Counted from the first letter of the stretch, positions 25,401-37,900 are shown. The stretch: DNA of 60,000 nucleotides from Nymphaea colorata (GCF_008831285.2 NC_045146.1:18533149-18593148); one strand, 5' to 3'. A program made the numbers and translations. Notes: generated by a model not told the origin, from the letters alone.

Positions 25401-26414
25401 GTGAAAACATTTATTTGGTTTTTATTTATTTTTTTAATCTAGCGGGACCCACAGGACACCGGCGCGAAAAAAAAAAAAAAAAAGTAAAATGGGAAAGCGG
25501 AGAAAATGTTTCCTTCCGTCCTCCCTTTCAAAAGCAGAACTCTCTCTCTCTCTCTCTTTGTGTGAAAGGAAGAGAGAGGAGGAAAGGTCTTGTCTGACAA
25601 AGCGAAGAACGTAGGAAATTTGAGCGGAAGCAGCAGGCAGCAGACGAGAGGCTGGACATTTATCGTCTCTCGTTGGGATACCTCACTGAAAAGAGGGAAG
25701 TCCTCGGAAGTGCGAGGAGCAGCGGCGGCAGCGACGGCCCTAATCAGGCGACGGCCGGCGTCGTCTACGTCAGCTGGCGTTATCGAAAGCAGGCTTAATC
25801 GGGCGGCAGATAAGAGAAGGGCGAGCTTGGACGGAAAGGCAGGACGTAGCAGAAGGAAGCCCCCGTTGCGAGCCCGCAAATTGGATGGCTTTCTCCCACT
25901 CGGAAATCTGATGCGCTTCCGATCTTGAACAGCGTTCCGGAGCTTCCGCTGGGAGGTAAAAGTGTCAAAAGGGACGCTCTTCGACGTCTCCAGATGCCTC
26001 CCCTAGAGGCGCGCTGTGGGAAGGGAGAGGTTGGGAGGGTCGGGATTGCTCTGGCTCAGGAGAACCGGTAGAGGTGGAGCCAACTCTCTGTAGAAGGTAG
26101 GTATTATCCAGGCCGTCAAACTGGGGAGTTATTTCGCTCCATCCAATCATTATCCTTCAATTAATATATCTCTCTCTCTCATCGATTCCCCTCCTTCATT
26201 CCTTCAATTCCGTTAAGCCTGTCTAATCTCCGCCGCCTCTCTCGCTTTTTTCCTCCGGAGTTTAGATTTGTTTCCGTTTTTCTTCGCCGGGCTTAAATTC
26301 TCCCGCTTCTTTTCAACCTTCGGGGTTTCTCCTTCATTTTTCTTTTTCCCTTTCGTGGGTTGGTTTGCGGCTTCTTCTCTAGTTGAGTTGAGAGAGTTGT
26401 ACCGACAAGGGCGT
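22434..26414 (+). repeat. Array unit 6 (type B), joined to the gene
   Basis: Carries all type B variants of unit 4, with the insert at about 24699-24722, one A longer. Its promoter/leader module is the one that reads through into exon 1 of the coiled-coil gene. Confidence 0.9.
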
Positions 26415-26450
26415 GCATGTTCTGAATCGGTGGCCGGGGTTTCATCTTAC
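25442..26450 (+). promoter_or_regulatory. Promoter and 5' leader of the coiled-coil/A9 gene
   Basis: GC-rich module ending at the start codon. From 26160 it has a long CT-rich tract (TCTCTCTCTCTC, then Y-patch-like CT stretches), typical of plant leaders; no clear TATA box is seen (a TTAATATAT lies at about 26160). Two start models are possible. In the first, transcription begins near the CT tract with an unspliced leader. In the second, it begins in the GC-rich part, with an intron from GAG/GTAAAAG (25956) to CTTCTTCTCTAG (26382). A two-codon upstream frame, ATG TTC TGA, starts at 26417, just past the point where the other units are cut. Confidence 0.6.
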
Positions 26451-26633
26451 ATGGTGGCACACGAGGGGAACTCCGGGGAATACCATCGGGCAATGGAGGC
26501 TGGGTTCGGCAATCTGATCCACAGAATGGAGGGGCTTGTCGTTTCTGGCGATGGTGACGAGTCGTCTTCTGGAGAGAATCACTTTCAAGTTCTTAAGGCG
26601 ATCGAGGCAGCAGAATTGACGATTCAGAAGCTG
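26451..26633 (+). CDS. Exon 1 of the coiled-coil/A9 gene
   Basis: Residues 1-61. ATG at 26451 is in frame with a second ATG at 26493, whose product starts [19 protein letters not shown]. That second start resembles the N-terminus I expect for the family, so either may be used. The exon ends ATTCAGAAGCTG before GTTTTTCT. The open frame upstream of 26451 continues without an ATG and is treated as leader. Confidence 0.75.
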
Positions 26634-28867
26634 GTTTTTCTTCTTCTCCATATGCTTATTGTTGTTTTCTGTACCTTTATATTATTCGAGTTCATACAAG
26701 AGATCTTTTTAACTCCGTCTTATTTATCTGTGCTCTGATAGTCTCATCTGTTGTCGTGTTTATCTGCGCATCGTGTAATTCGTGGTCTTTGCTTTGGGAC
26801 TCCTGATATATTGGCGCATATTTGAGCCATGGCTGTGACGGGCATTGCTGCTCGTTATGAAGCTCAGCTCAACTGTTGCTGCTTCACTCATGCCTATGTC
26901 AGTGTATTGCTAGTGCTAACCTTGTCTCTATATCATTGATAACGAAGGCAGCAGTTGGTAGTAGTGGCAATGTTAGCCTGGTTCCAATATACCATTGGTG
27001 ACTAAGGGGTTGGCAAGTGCATCTATCCAGTTGGTTGGTGCAGCTTGCAGCCACCAATTTCGGTTATTTGGCGTTATGGTATTATAACAGAACAACATTG
27101 GGATGACATGAAGAGAAAATATCCATTGGAGTTGTTACCAGAGAAGATGGGGGACTTGGGCTGAGACCGCATTTCTGCTGTCTGTGTGAGAAGGGGTATG
27201 AGAGCCTCTGTTACCTTTATACTTTGGAGGTCAGGGAGGAACACATGAGGCCGAGATTCTTCTGAAGTAAATTGTAGATAATATCGACTATTCCCATACC
27301 ATTCCAGGGTCTCCTTTCCTGGGGAATATGATATTTTTTCTCTTTAGCTCCAATTTCTTACAGTATTTATGGTTTCCTTCATTTAAGATAAATTCATAAG
27401 GTTAAATGCCAACAGAAACTGTTTGGCCAAACGCTAAGATTTGACATGTATGATTTAGAGCCTGCAACTGCATCTCTGGATTGGAAGTTGCCTTTCTCTT
27501 CTAGATTATGTGGCAGATTTTAGGCTGTATATGCTAGTTGATTATGCCAGAAATGCATTTCTCATGCATATCCTTGTGTCAGCTGCACAATAATCTGTTG
27601 GTTTGGCTGTCCAATGAACATGGGAAGAACACCAAACTAGATTACACGAGACTAGTAAACTACATGCTCTAATAAAAAAGAAAGCACGCCGTAGCATTAG
27701 GAGTGTCAAATAACAACCATATGAAAAAATAAAGCAATATGCATTGTGATGTAAACTCTGGCTTTTTGCAGTCCTTTTCAATTATTGTGCAAAGAAAGTG
27801 TTTCACATAATTAACTATCAATATTAAATCCTAGTTTCTCTATAACACCGAAGAAAAAGGAAAATGGCTGCACTAGCTGAAGGTAATCATGAGAATTGAT
27901 CGCTTTAAGGTTCATGGGCTCATAAAGCAGGCCTCGACATATGATACACCTTGGTTTTCCAATTTGATCAATAGCACAAGAGTACCAAACTGCGTCAGTT
28001 AGCTAATATAGTCAATTTGAAATTGGAAAAAACAGACTTATCATTTCATTTTGAATAAAGCATATGTTATTTATGTGACTGGGCAAGCTAGGTGAATGGT
28101 AAGGTTAGTCTGTGGTAACTAAGATCTTCATGTGGCAAATCATGATTTTTCTTCCTAGCTTAAATTGCCAGCATTGGAAGTTGGAAATAACGTGTAAGTT
28201 ATTCAAGATTCTAAGAGGGCCTTGTAAGGATTAGTGAGTCTGAGATGGTCCAAGTCTATCGACCAAGATAGAATGAATAAAAAATGTTAGTTATACCATC
28301 GGGTACACACAAACATATAAAAAGATGTACAAAAGAATACATACAAAAAGTACAAACATGTGTTCATGCATGTTCCTTTCGAACCTTGTGAGATGTGAGG
28401 TTCATAAAACTTTATACATATATTTGTGTATGTATCCAATAGAAGTCAAGCAGAGCCTTGCATTTCACAAGGTTCACAAAAACATTTATTCTCAAAGGAC
28501 TGAGGGGGCAGAGCAATACCATCACAAAGGACAACCCACAAGAACACTCAAGATAAAATAACAAGTTACATTATAGCTGAAAAAGCATGAGAACATGCAT
28601 TACAAATTTGTGCATCAATATCAGATATTTACACAAGATAGTGAAGGATGAGGGCCAAGAGGGCTGGCTGTTGGAGGCCCCAACAACCAGTTTACCAGTC
28701 AAAACATTAATTAGAAAGTAAAGGAAGAATACAAGAAAGTAAAAAAAGGAAAGTAGAGAATACTAGGCAAATACTGAATAGAATAGAAGAACTGATGTCT
28801 GTAGCAATTTAATGAGTGCAAGATGAGGAGAGAGATAGCCACAGAAGAGGATTGGGAAAAAATTAGC

Positions 28868-28904
<37 letters not shown>

Positions 28905-31900
28905 CATAGTTCATGTTCACAACTAGCACTGTTAACAAGCAGGACTGAGTCAGGTTGACCTTTGACCAGGCCTGCTCTAGCTCAAGTTTGGTTGATCTTG
29001 AGCTTAGGAAAGCTCAAGTTTGTTCAACTAAGCTCAAGCAAGCCCTCAGCTTCATGTTAGCTGAGCTACTGTATGGAAGTCTTTTTGGTCTAACATATAC
29101 AAAAAGAGAGAAAGAGCTTTTAACCAAAAACCTGTTTCTAAATAGTAAAACAAACACCCATTGAACCGCAGCCCTTTTTGCAATATCAATAGGAAATGAA
29201 TTCTGCATATGCTCTTTTAACAAGCTTAAGCGAGCTTAACTGCGTGAAACCTAAAGAATTCACTTTTAGGGCTTGAACTCAACTTGTTTAATAACAAGTT
29301 GACCTTGAGCCGTGCAGATTTAGTGTATCTTGAGCTGATCTCAAGATACTCAACTCATTGTGCAGCCCTATCTGTTGCATCATCAAGTACATGATTATAT
29401 TGTCAAAAGAGTGTTGATTTGTTCTTACTTGTTATGGAACTTGCTTTATGAAAATGCCTAGGCCATGGTATAGGGTTGCATACTTGCATATTCTTTTTAG
29501 CAGTTTACATTTTTTTCTTCTTATATTTATAACAGTTTAAGACTGTTTTCCCCTTCTTTTGTGCCTCCTGAAGTTTTTCCCCTTTCTTAAGTTTTTTTTT
29601 TTATGTGTTTTCTGTTTTATTAAGATTTTCTTTCTTCATTCTTTTTTGGCCTTGCATGTGGTTATGCATTAGAAGTATATACCTGCGTAGACATTTATTT
29701 ATGGATGTCTGTAACTTTGTACAAATTTATATACACTGGAAAAATTATAATTTACTTTTATATTTTCAAGGTTTATAACTGCTTTGCATATACATATATT
29801 TATTTATATAATTTTTTTCATGTTTATGTTGGAATCATAATGGAACAAAGGCCGTTCATAGCCTGATTTGTGCATTGGACAGGTCTACACATGGTCAGTT
29901 TAGTTAAAATTCAAACCAAGCCAAAACTCAATTTGCAATGTGACCCAATTTAATGGCTGGATAGAAATTTTCACCTGAAAAGCTTGGATAAGCTTGATTA
30001 GGACCAGGTGAAGTTAAAACAGAAAAATGTAAATAAATTATGGGCTTTAAGGAAATTTTATTGCCTCTTGTTAACCTCAAAATTTTCATTTTTCTTGAAA
30101 AGGCAAAAAAGGAACTTTGTGCGTTAGACTGCTTGCCGATCATGACAACCATGCAGAGCAGGATGATTACCCGTTCACAGGTGCTGGGGCAAGCGTGGCC
30201 AATGGTTTGAGCTCATCTTGAGCCCAAGGTTGCCTTGGTCGGTTGCTAGACTAGGTTTGGACAGGTCAGACCTAGTTGAAACCTAGCCCCATGTGCAGCC
30301 CTACAAGTAATGTTAATATGAAGTCTATGATTACTTCTATTTTCCTTTTTAAATTAGATTAGTTATCTTAGTTCTTACTTTAATTTTTGGGTTTTAGGAA
30401 TTAGAGTTGGAGATTTAACAGGTGGCATTTAGGAAATTAGAAAATTTTGCATGCTCTATAGGGCAATTACATTGAAAAAATGTGGATGTTGGGTTGCAAA
30501 GTTGCTCTGTTTATGCTATATAACCTTTAAAAGTCTAACTGAATGAACATTTTAAACTTTGAAGTATAGTTTGTCATGTTATGTAATGTTTAATATGTTT
30601 GTATTATAATGCATTTTGATTGTTTTGCTTTATTAAGTTGATAATCATATTTTCTTTCATTTAGAAATGCTTCACTTTTGTTCATTTAATGCTGCATGTT
30701 ATCAATTTCTTCTTTTGTTATTGGGACTGCTTAATGTGCCTAGTTTTGCCTAGGCAGCCTAGGCTCTAGGCTCAATCACCACCTACTGCTTTTGACAATT
30801 TAGGCACATAGCCATAAACTAGTTGGCTGGCTACCCATTAAGGAAATAGTCGATTAGTCGCCTAAGTTGATAACACAGCTCTCAGCATTTGTAAAGGTGC
30901 ATTATGTTACATTTTGTCATTGCTTATATTTTACCTTTCCATATTACTTTTCTAAGTTTCTTTAATATGCCGTTGAATCTGATAAGTGAGAAAGAGTGGT
31001 ATGTGATGAAAGTGGATTGTCCTCGGAGCTAAATAATGAGCCCAACACTGTGTAGATAGTTCATATGATTGGGAACCTCAGTTCCCTAGGCTTTGCCAGT
31101 TTGCTTCTATCGTTCCTGTAATTGGTTGGTCATAGCTGCTTGCAGCATTTAAGTGTTATTTATGGATCTTATTGCTGTCTTTGTAGTCCAAAAGACAGTA
31201 TCCGGTCAATTTTTGCATGTATGGTGATGTCTGAGATATAGATCTCAAGAATTCCTCAATTTATTACCACCTTATTCCTAGTTTGTCACTCGAAGCTCTA
31301 GTTGCTTCTACAGCATCTCTAATTATATTGTATTATAGGTGCTGTTACTTTCCCTTGGTCCAAAAAAGGAATGCTTCTATCTGTATCTTCTTTTATGGAA
31401 ACATCTGTTGTGTCTGCTAGGGTTCAGAAACCAAAACTTAACAAAATTAATTTCAATAAAGTATGGTATTACTCTCGCGTAATTGTTATGTTATTTTCTC
31501 TTCCACCTTCTAACATATTTTTGCCACAAATCTATAGCTTATGGTGGCAGTTAATTTTGTTAATTAATCGTTACTTTCTTCTTTCTTGCAGCTAATTGAG
31601 AACAAGAGCTTGAAGACTGAACTGCATGCTACGAGGCATGAAATTGATAACTATGTAAGTGTTTATCTTATCTTATTTACTAGCTTAATTTCATATTCTG
31701 CTTCCAAGGGAAATGAAATGGTTCTGCATTATTTATTCCAATTAAAATTATTAATAGACAAAAGGCTTTTGAACCACAGTTTTGCCCAGAATCACTCTTT
31801 TGCCTCGTTCATGAGCTTCTCCAGCTCATCCAAGAAAATTCAGCAATGGATGCCCTTAGGCAGTAATTATTCTGTAAACTCAACATGTCCTCCATAGTCT

Positions 31901-34900
31901 TTTTCTGTTCTAGTTACGATTGCAATTCTGTTTTGCAAAATTTCCTCAATGCTGCCTCATAAAACACACAAATAACTGGAAGAGAGGATATAACAAGTGT
32001 GGCATGCTCTGAGAGAATGGAGATGAACAAAGACTGTGAAGGTGAGAACATTTTTACAACATGAAGTTAATGCAAAGAAAAATGAAATTGCTGGTACCAT
32101 AAGTGGTGAATTCCAATTTACAAGGAAAAGCATCCGCTACTGATTATGTGTGGAATCTCATGCTATGTGTAGTGAAAAAGTCTGCAACACCGACTGAGAC
32201 TGGAACCTGTTTATTTGCTATCACTATATGTGCTGTAAGTGTGGACCTAGGGATGTACATGATTTGTGCAGAAACTTCAATTTGAGAACTATGGAAAGTG
32301 AGAGATGAAGTTTTGTTCTCTTTAGATGTGAGACATCCTTTGTAACATAAGTGAAAATTAAGGGGTGTACTTCAAAATGCCTTTTTTGAACATTAGGAAC
32401 AGAAAAAAGGTTGTTCAAAATAAAATAGTTTGCTTTTATGTTTAATGATTCAGCACATGTTTACTTCTGATCACAAGTTTAGAAATCATCAAACTTCAAA
32501 AATAGCAACTATGGCTTTTGGTCACAGGGTCACAAATGCAGTTGAAAATGATAAGTTTAAAGGGTGTTTATCAGTTTATGGGTACAAGGATACTGGGAAA
32601 GAGGCTACAGTTTGTGTTTTGGTAGATTGTGACTTTATGGGCTTATGGTAAAAAGAATCTCAAGGATCCACCAATGCATTAGATTTTGACATATTGGATC
32701 TATTGTACCACCTGAAGAATTTTTAGAGAAAAGAAGAGAGAAGGCAAAGACATGCCAATAGTCACAACCGGATGATTGAACTTAGGGATCTACATGACTT
32801 GTGCAGAAACTTCAATTTAAGAACTATAGAAAGTGAGATATGAAGATTTGTTCTCTTTAGGTGTGAGACATCCTTTGTAACACAAGTGAAAATTAAGGGG
32901 TGTCCTTCAAAATGCCTTTTTTGAATATTCGGAACAGAAAAAGAGGCTTCTTCTTCTATGTATTTTGATTAAAAGCTAAGGCATATTATTTAAAATAAAA
33001 TATCTGCTTTTATGTTTAATGATTTAGTACATGTTTACTTTTGATCACAAGTTTACAAATCACAGGTTCAAACTTCAAAAATAGCGACTATGGCTTTTGG
33101 TCACAGGGTCACTCCTGCAGTTTGAAATGAAAAATTTAAGGGGTCTTTATGGCTACAAGGATACTGGGAATAAGAGGCTACGGTTTGTTTTTTGGTAGAT
33201 TGTGACTTTATGGTCTTATGGTAAAGAATTTCAAAGGATCAACCAATGTATTAGATTTTGAAGTGTCGGATCTGTTGTACCACCTGAAGAACTTTTAGAA
33301 AACAGAAGAGGAGAGAAGGCAAAAAGATGCCAATAGTCACAACCAAATGATTGGGGCTATGGCTGGCGCAACATTTTTATATGGATCAGTAAGACCACTG
33401 ATAAATAAAACACAATACCACTAATGAATAAAACACAATACAACGTGGTTTCGCCTTTCCCTGCAGCTAGCAATTACTTCCCTGCATGCAAAAATAGAAA
33501 GCAAACAGGAAGAAGGGAAGTAATAGCTAACACACGATGTGAGGGCTAATCCTTGCTCAGCAAGGAACATAGTTCTCATTAAACTCATAAAATCAGGTTC
33601 AACCTGACCCTAAATATTTTAGTGGTGATTCAGTTTGGATCAACCTATCCAAGGACCTGGATCCGCCATGTGTTAAACCTGCCTTGTTCTTTTCTTGTTT
33701 GCATTTTAGCATTGTGCCACCATGATAATTATCAATTACCTCCCCCTCTAAACAACACCTTGTCATCAAGGTGTGAAATCTGGAAAACATTGTTGCAGTT
33801 GTCTAGGATCTTCCCATATAGGTGCGGGAGCTTCAGTTCCTGCGACTCAATCAGCCAAGTAGAAAGTGTTCCTGCATGGCAACTTGTCCTTCTTCGCAGC
33901 ACGTGAAATGGAGCTAGCGTAGCTGAAGTTTTTAGAGGCAGGGCATAGATAGAAACTTACCTCTCCATTCCTTGCAAGTTAGGCTTCAACCTCGAAACAT
34001 GGAAGGTGGGGTGAATATTCTAATTTACGGGAAGCTGGAGCCTACTTGCCACCTTGCCAAATCTTTCTATGACTTGGAAAGAACCAGAATATTTGGCTGA
34101 CAGTTTGTGCAAATATGTATCCTCGTTTGAGAAACCTAAACCCTTGGTTGAGGTTTTTTTTTTTTAAACACTCAGAAGCCATTGATCGAGGGTTTTGGAA
34201 ACCCTTGGTTGAGGAACATAGACCCTCGGTTGAGGGTTTCTGAACACTCAGAAGCTCTCGAGTGAGGGTTTCAGACACCCTCGGTTGAGGGTTTCTGAAC
34301 CCTCCAAAGCTCTCGATTTTGGATTTCAGAAACCTCGGCTGAGGAACGTAAACCCTCGGTTGAGGGTTTCTAAACCCACTGAAGCTCTCGACTGAGAGTT
34401 TCAGAAACCCTCAAAGAGAAGAGGGGTGGGGGTTTGGGGGGAGAGAGAGGGAGGGAGAGAGAGAAGGGGAGGGAGTTTGTGTAACTCGAACTCAACTCAT
34501 TTATATTTTGAGTTTTATCTCAAACTCAAAGTTCACTCCTTTAATAAACAAGTCGAGCTTATACGGGTGTGTTTGAGTCGAGACCAAGTTGGCTCGACTC
34601 GTTGTGCATCCCTACCAGCAAGGGTGGCCAGGTTTTTTCCTTCTTCTTTGACATATTACAATTTATTATAGGGATGCAGATACTTACTGGAAGTTTTCAA
34701 AAGCTCATGAAATTGTGTTCTGGATTGTGAAACTTTGCATTTGTTTCTGCATCTAAAATCATATAAAAAATCTGCTTCCAAAGAATATAAATATGCTTCT
34801 CTGGATACAAAGTTGAATGTTTCTGATGAAAATTATGCACTTTTATGCTTTGGGTACTATATTTTCTCTTTATAGAATTCTCGTTTATGTTTTGTTAAAT

Positions 34901-37900
34901 CACCTATTTGAACTACTTGTTTAAGTTGCTTCTTGCTTCCCTCATCACTTTGCATGGCTTCTGTTATAGTTCTTTTATGGGGATCAGTTTGGCTTCAATT
35001 TCCACCTAAGTTGTAGGAATGCTTTTTCTGGAACTTGAGCCGTACAGTCTGCAGAGCAGCTAGTAAACAGCGCATTACTTTGATTATTATGTTCTTATTT
35101 CCTCCCACATTATACGTGTCAGTGTTCTGTAACTGAAGACTGGAGAGCTGGTCATTCAGTTAACCGTCTCCATGGCTTTCAGCAGCAGTATAGTCTTAGA
35201 TATGAAATTTCAGGATGTTTGCTTGATGCTTTGTGTGTAAGTGGTAGCAAGACAATTAAATGAGGAGGATGCTCTTTTTCTTGTTTTTCCTGCAGGGAAC
35301 TGAAACAACGTTGGACCATCCTGCTGTTGGCTCAAGAGATGCACATGGCCATTCACAGGGAAGCTATGCATTGCAGAATTCTGGTTCCACAATCATACAG
35401 GAAATAGAAAAAAATATTTTTTCTGGAGATAGTCCTCAAAAGAGTTCACCGGGCACATTGGTTGTTTGTCAAGATATTCATCGAAACATTGATGATTGTT
35501 CTTTACATGTATATTCTGCCCAAAGCTATGATCAGGCTTGCAATTCAAATGGAACATTGACTAGATTTGCTGATGAATTAATTGCTGCAGAAAATTCTGG
35601 TTTCTCTCAAGTGCCGTCATCGCCCTCAAGGTTCTTCTTCATAGTTCTGGTTATTTTTTGAATCTCATTGGGATTGCTTCCTCTCTTCTTGTGTATTTAC
35701 ATCTTAAACAATTTTGCCATGCGAACAGAAACCAGAATGAAGAGGAGTATAATCTTAGTTCTAATGTGCTTACACATGGAATGATGCAAGTATCTGATGC
35801 AGGCAATTTGGTAATGCTCTTTAAGCAAGTGCTTTCATGACATATATATGCCAAATGCCAGCTATCAGTTCCTAATATATGATGATGTATTTTAAAAGGA
35901 TTTGGTTCCCAAAATTAGAGAACGTGATGAGGAGATAATGCAGTTGAAAAATTATATTGCTGATTATGCTATGAAGGTAAAAAAATGCATGATGATCAAG
36001 GCATCAGCTTGACAAAAAAAAATTGTTTTTTTTTTGCCGTTTACTTTTCTGAATTTTCAAGAAAGGTTGCTCTAACAACTTTGTTTGTCCACAGGAGGCA
36101 CAAATCCGCAATGAGAAATGTATACTGGAGAAAAAAATTTCTTATATGCGCACTGTAAGTTAGTTCTACATCTGCCAATAGATCTCATGAAGCAGATTTC
36201 TTCAGAGTTTCTTTCTTTGAAGGGAGATTTTATCTGCAGAAATATGCGACATAATTAAGTGGGAAAAAATGATAAGGGTTTTACAGCATAGTTCTTGTGG
36301 GGCAGCAAAGGAGTAAAAGGATACTTTAGGAAACAGCTTTTGTCACTTAAGTTTCGGCTTTTGAGGGCATAATTCAATTATCTCATCACCTTAGTTCCTT
36401 GAAAATTTTTTTAAATCCAGTGGTTAGACTATATTATTTCTTCGATTAAATTTGAAATTCACTGAAAGTTTGTGAATACCAAGATATTCTAACCATATTA
36501 TTGGTTCAGTTATCTTAGAGGTGGTTGTCTGTTTCCTACATGGTTTGAGATGTTTTCCAAATTTGAAATGTATGTCCAGGCACTTGACCAGCAACAACAG
36601 GATTTAGTGGATGCTGTTTCCAAAGCTACCTCTTACCGGCTGGACATACTTGATGAGAACATAAGGCTATCCCTTGCATTGCAAGTAATTCTTTTCCTTG
36701 TTCCCTGGTTATGGTATACAAAACCTCATTTGAACGTTCCGTTTTATTTTACTTTCAATTTTTTTGTTCATGCATGCAGGATATCTGCTATGATTTAAGT
36801 CCTAGATATATACATGAACTTATAAGAGTTCCGTCATGCTATCATTTGCTGAATAAGATACATGATGTACATCTTCATGTTTTATTGTACAAGTTTAATA
36901 TAAATGAAGTATTGGATCTGATAACAGATCAAAACTGAAATGGAGTTTATGTTTCGTTTTAGCTTGATTTTTTTTTTTTTTAATATTTGTCTGAAGGGAA
37001 ATGCTATTTTAAACAATACTTCCACGTGTATGAAACCATGGAACTGCAGTTTGTGCAAAAGCAGCTCTTCGAGTACTGAGAAAATGTCTGCTGGAGAATA
37101 TATTTTCCTTATAGGGAAATTACAGTATCTGGTCATCTGCTAAAGCTTATGATAGAGCTCTCAAGTCATCTTATCGAAAATGGAGAACTTGAGAATTTTG
37201 GTTTTGCAGAGTACAGATGTGAGAGGTTCTAGCTATTGCATTATCCAAATGACAAGGAAATTAGAAACAAAATGCATGATCAACCTTAAGATAATGAGTG
37301 TAATACCAAATTACCAATCTAGTCTTCCACTTTTAATGTCATGATATTGTGGTTGAAAGCACCAATAACTGTGTTATTTTAAAATTTGTTATGTCCAAGT
37401 AGAAACAGGGAAGTGCCATGAAGTGTACAAGTAAATAGCAATCAGTTTAGAACTACTAGTCAATTTTGACATTGAGAAATTTTACCAATGCTGGAGCAAC
37501 AAAGTTGATGAACTCACTGTAATAATTTGTGTAAACTCCGTGCTATTTCAAGGTTCAGATTCACCATTTTGTTCAGGTGACAAGCATTCTGGTCATAAAT
37601 GCCCTTCTGTAATATAATTATGAAAGTATTGTTTCATATCTTTTCATTCAAATGAAATGATCCCCAATCTCAACATTGAATCACATGGGCCACAAGAGTA
37701 ATCTTGACGGAACAGACTAGAATAAGAATAAACTAGTTGTAGCGGGCTGGATCAACAAATCACTCCAAGCACTCAAGAATGAAAAACAGGTGTTTTTATT
37801 AGCACCTTCATGCATGGGAACATACATAAGAAACTGTACATGGAGGAGCAATTTATACATGAGAGAGAGTTGAGAAGAAGAAAACAGTTGGGCTGAATGA

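Larger units (their letters stand above)
2232..26414 (+). repeat. Head-to-tail array of six ~4-kb units, each carrying a promoter/leader copy
   Basis: Six units follow one another in the same orientation, with breakpoints after the bases GGGCGT at 6272, 10234, 14489, 18469, 22433 and 26414. Unit lengths are about 4041, 3962, 4255 (3952 after removing a gap and a repeated flank), 3980, 3964 and 3981. Each unit runs from AAATGATAATTTCTAC through A/T-rich DNA, a CTCGA-rich block and a middle section of unknown origin to a GC-rich promoter/leader module of about 970 bases. In units 1-5 the module is cut after GGGCGT and joined to TTAAATGATAAT, the start of the next unit. In unit 6 it continues into the coding exon at 26451. 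Units 2-6 differ by very few bases; unit 1 is divergent in its first 1.65 kb. Confidence 0.95.
26634..31591 (+). other. Intron 1 (4958 bp)
   Basis: GTTTTTCT donor, CTTTCTTGCAG acceptor. Between 26740 and 28300 no repeat or gene is recognisable. Further on it carries an LTR-like fragment, a TA microsatellite, two hAT-like candidate elements and a GCCTAGGC-rich element, listed separately. From about 30890 to 31591 there is only A/T-rich intron sequence. Confidence 0.75.
31655..35295 (+). other. Intron 2 (3641 bp)
   Basis: Contains a 540-bp tandem duplication, a Ty3/gypsy 3' end with probable LTR, a minisatellite and a CTCGA-rich fragment. No alternative exon was recognised. Confidence 0.75.

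Noticed and set aside
2232-26414. CRISPR-like or centromeric satellite reading of the array
   Set aside because: Units are 4 kb, contain a host-gene promoter, have no spacer structure and occur as six local copies next to that gene.
26268-26738. 156-codon frame covering leader and exon 1
   Set aside because: Begins at a non-ATG codon in the CT-rich leader and runs past the exon 1 donor into intron; only 26451-26633 is accepted.
36780-36938. Open frame after an AG in intron 7
   Set aside because: Does not match the expected continuation of the coiled coil, which is found in phase at 47620.
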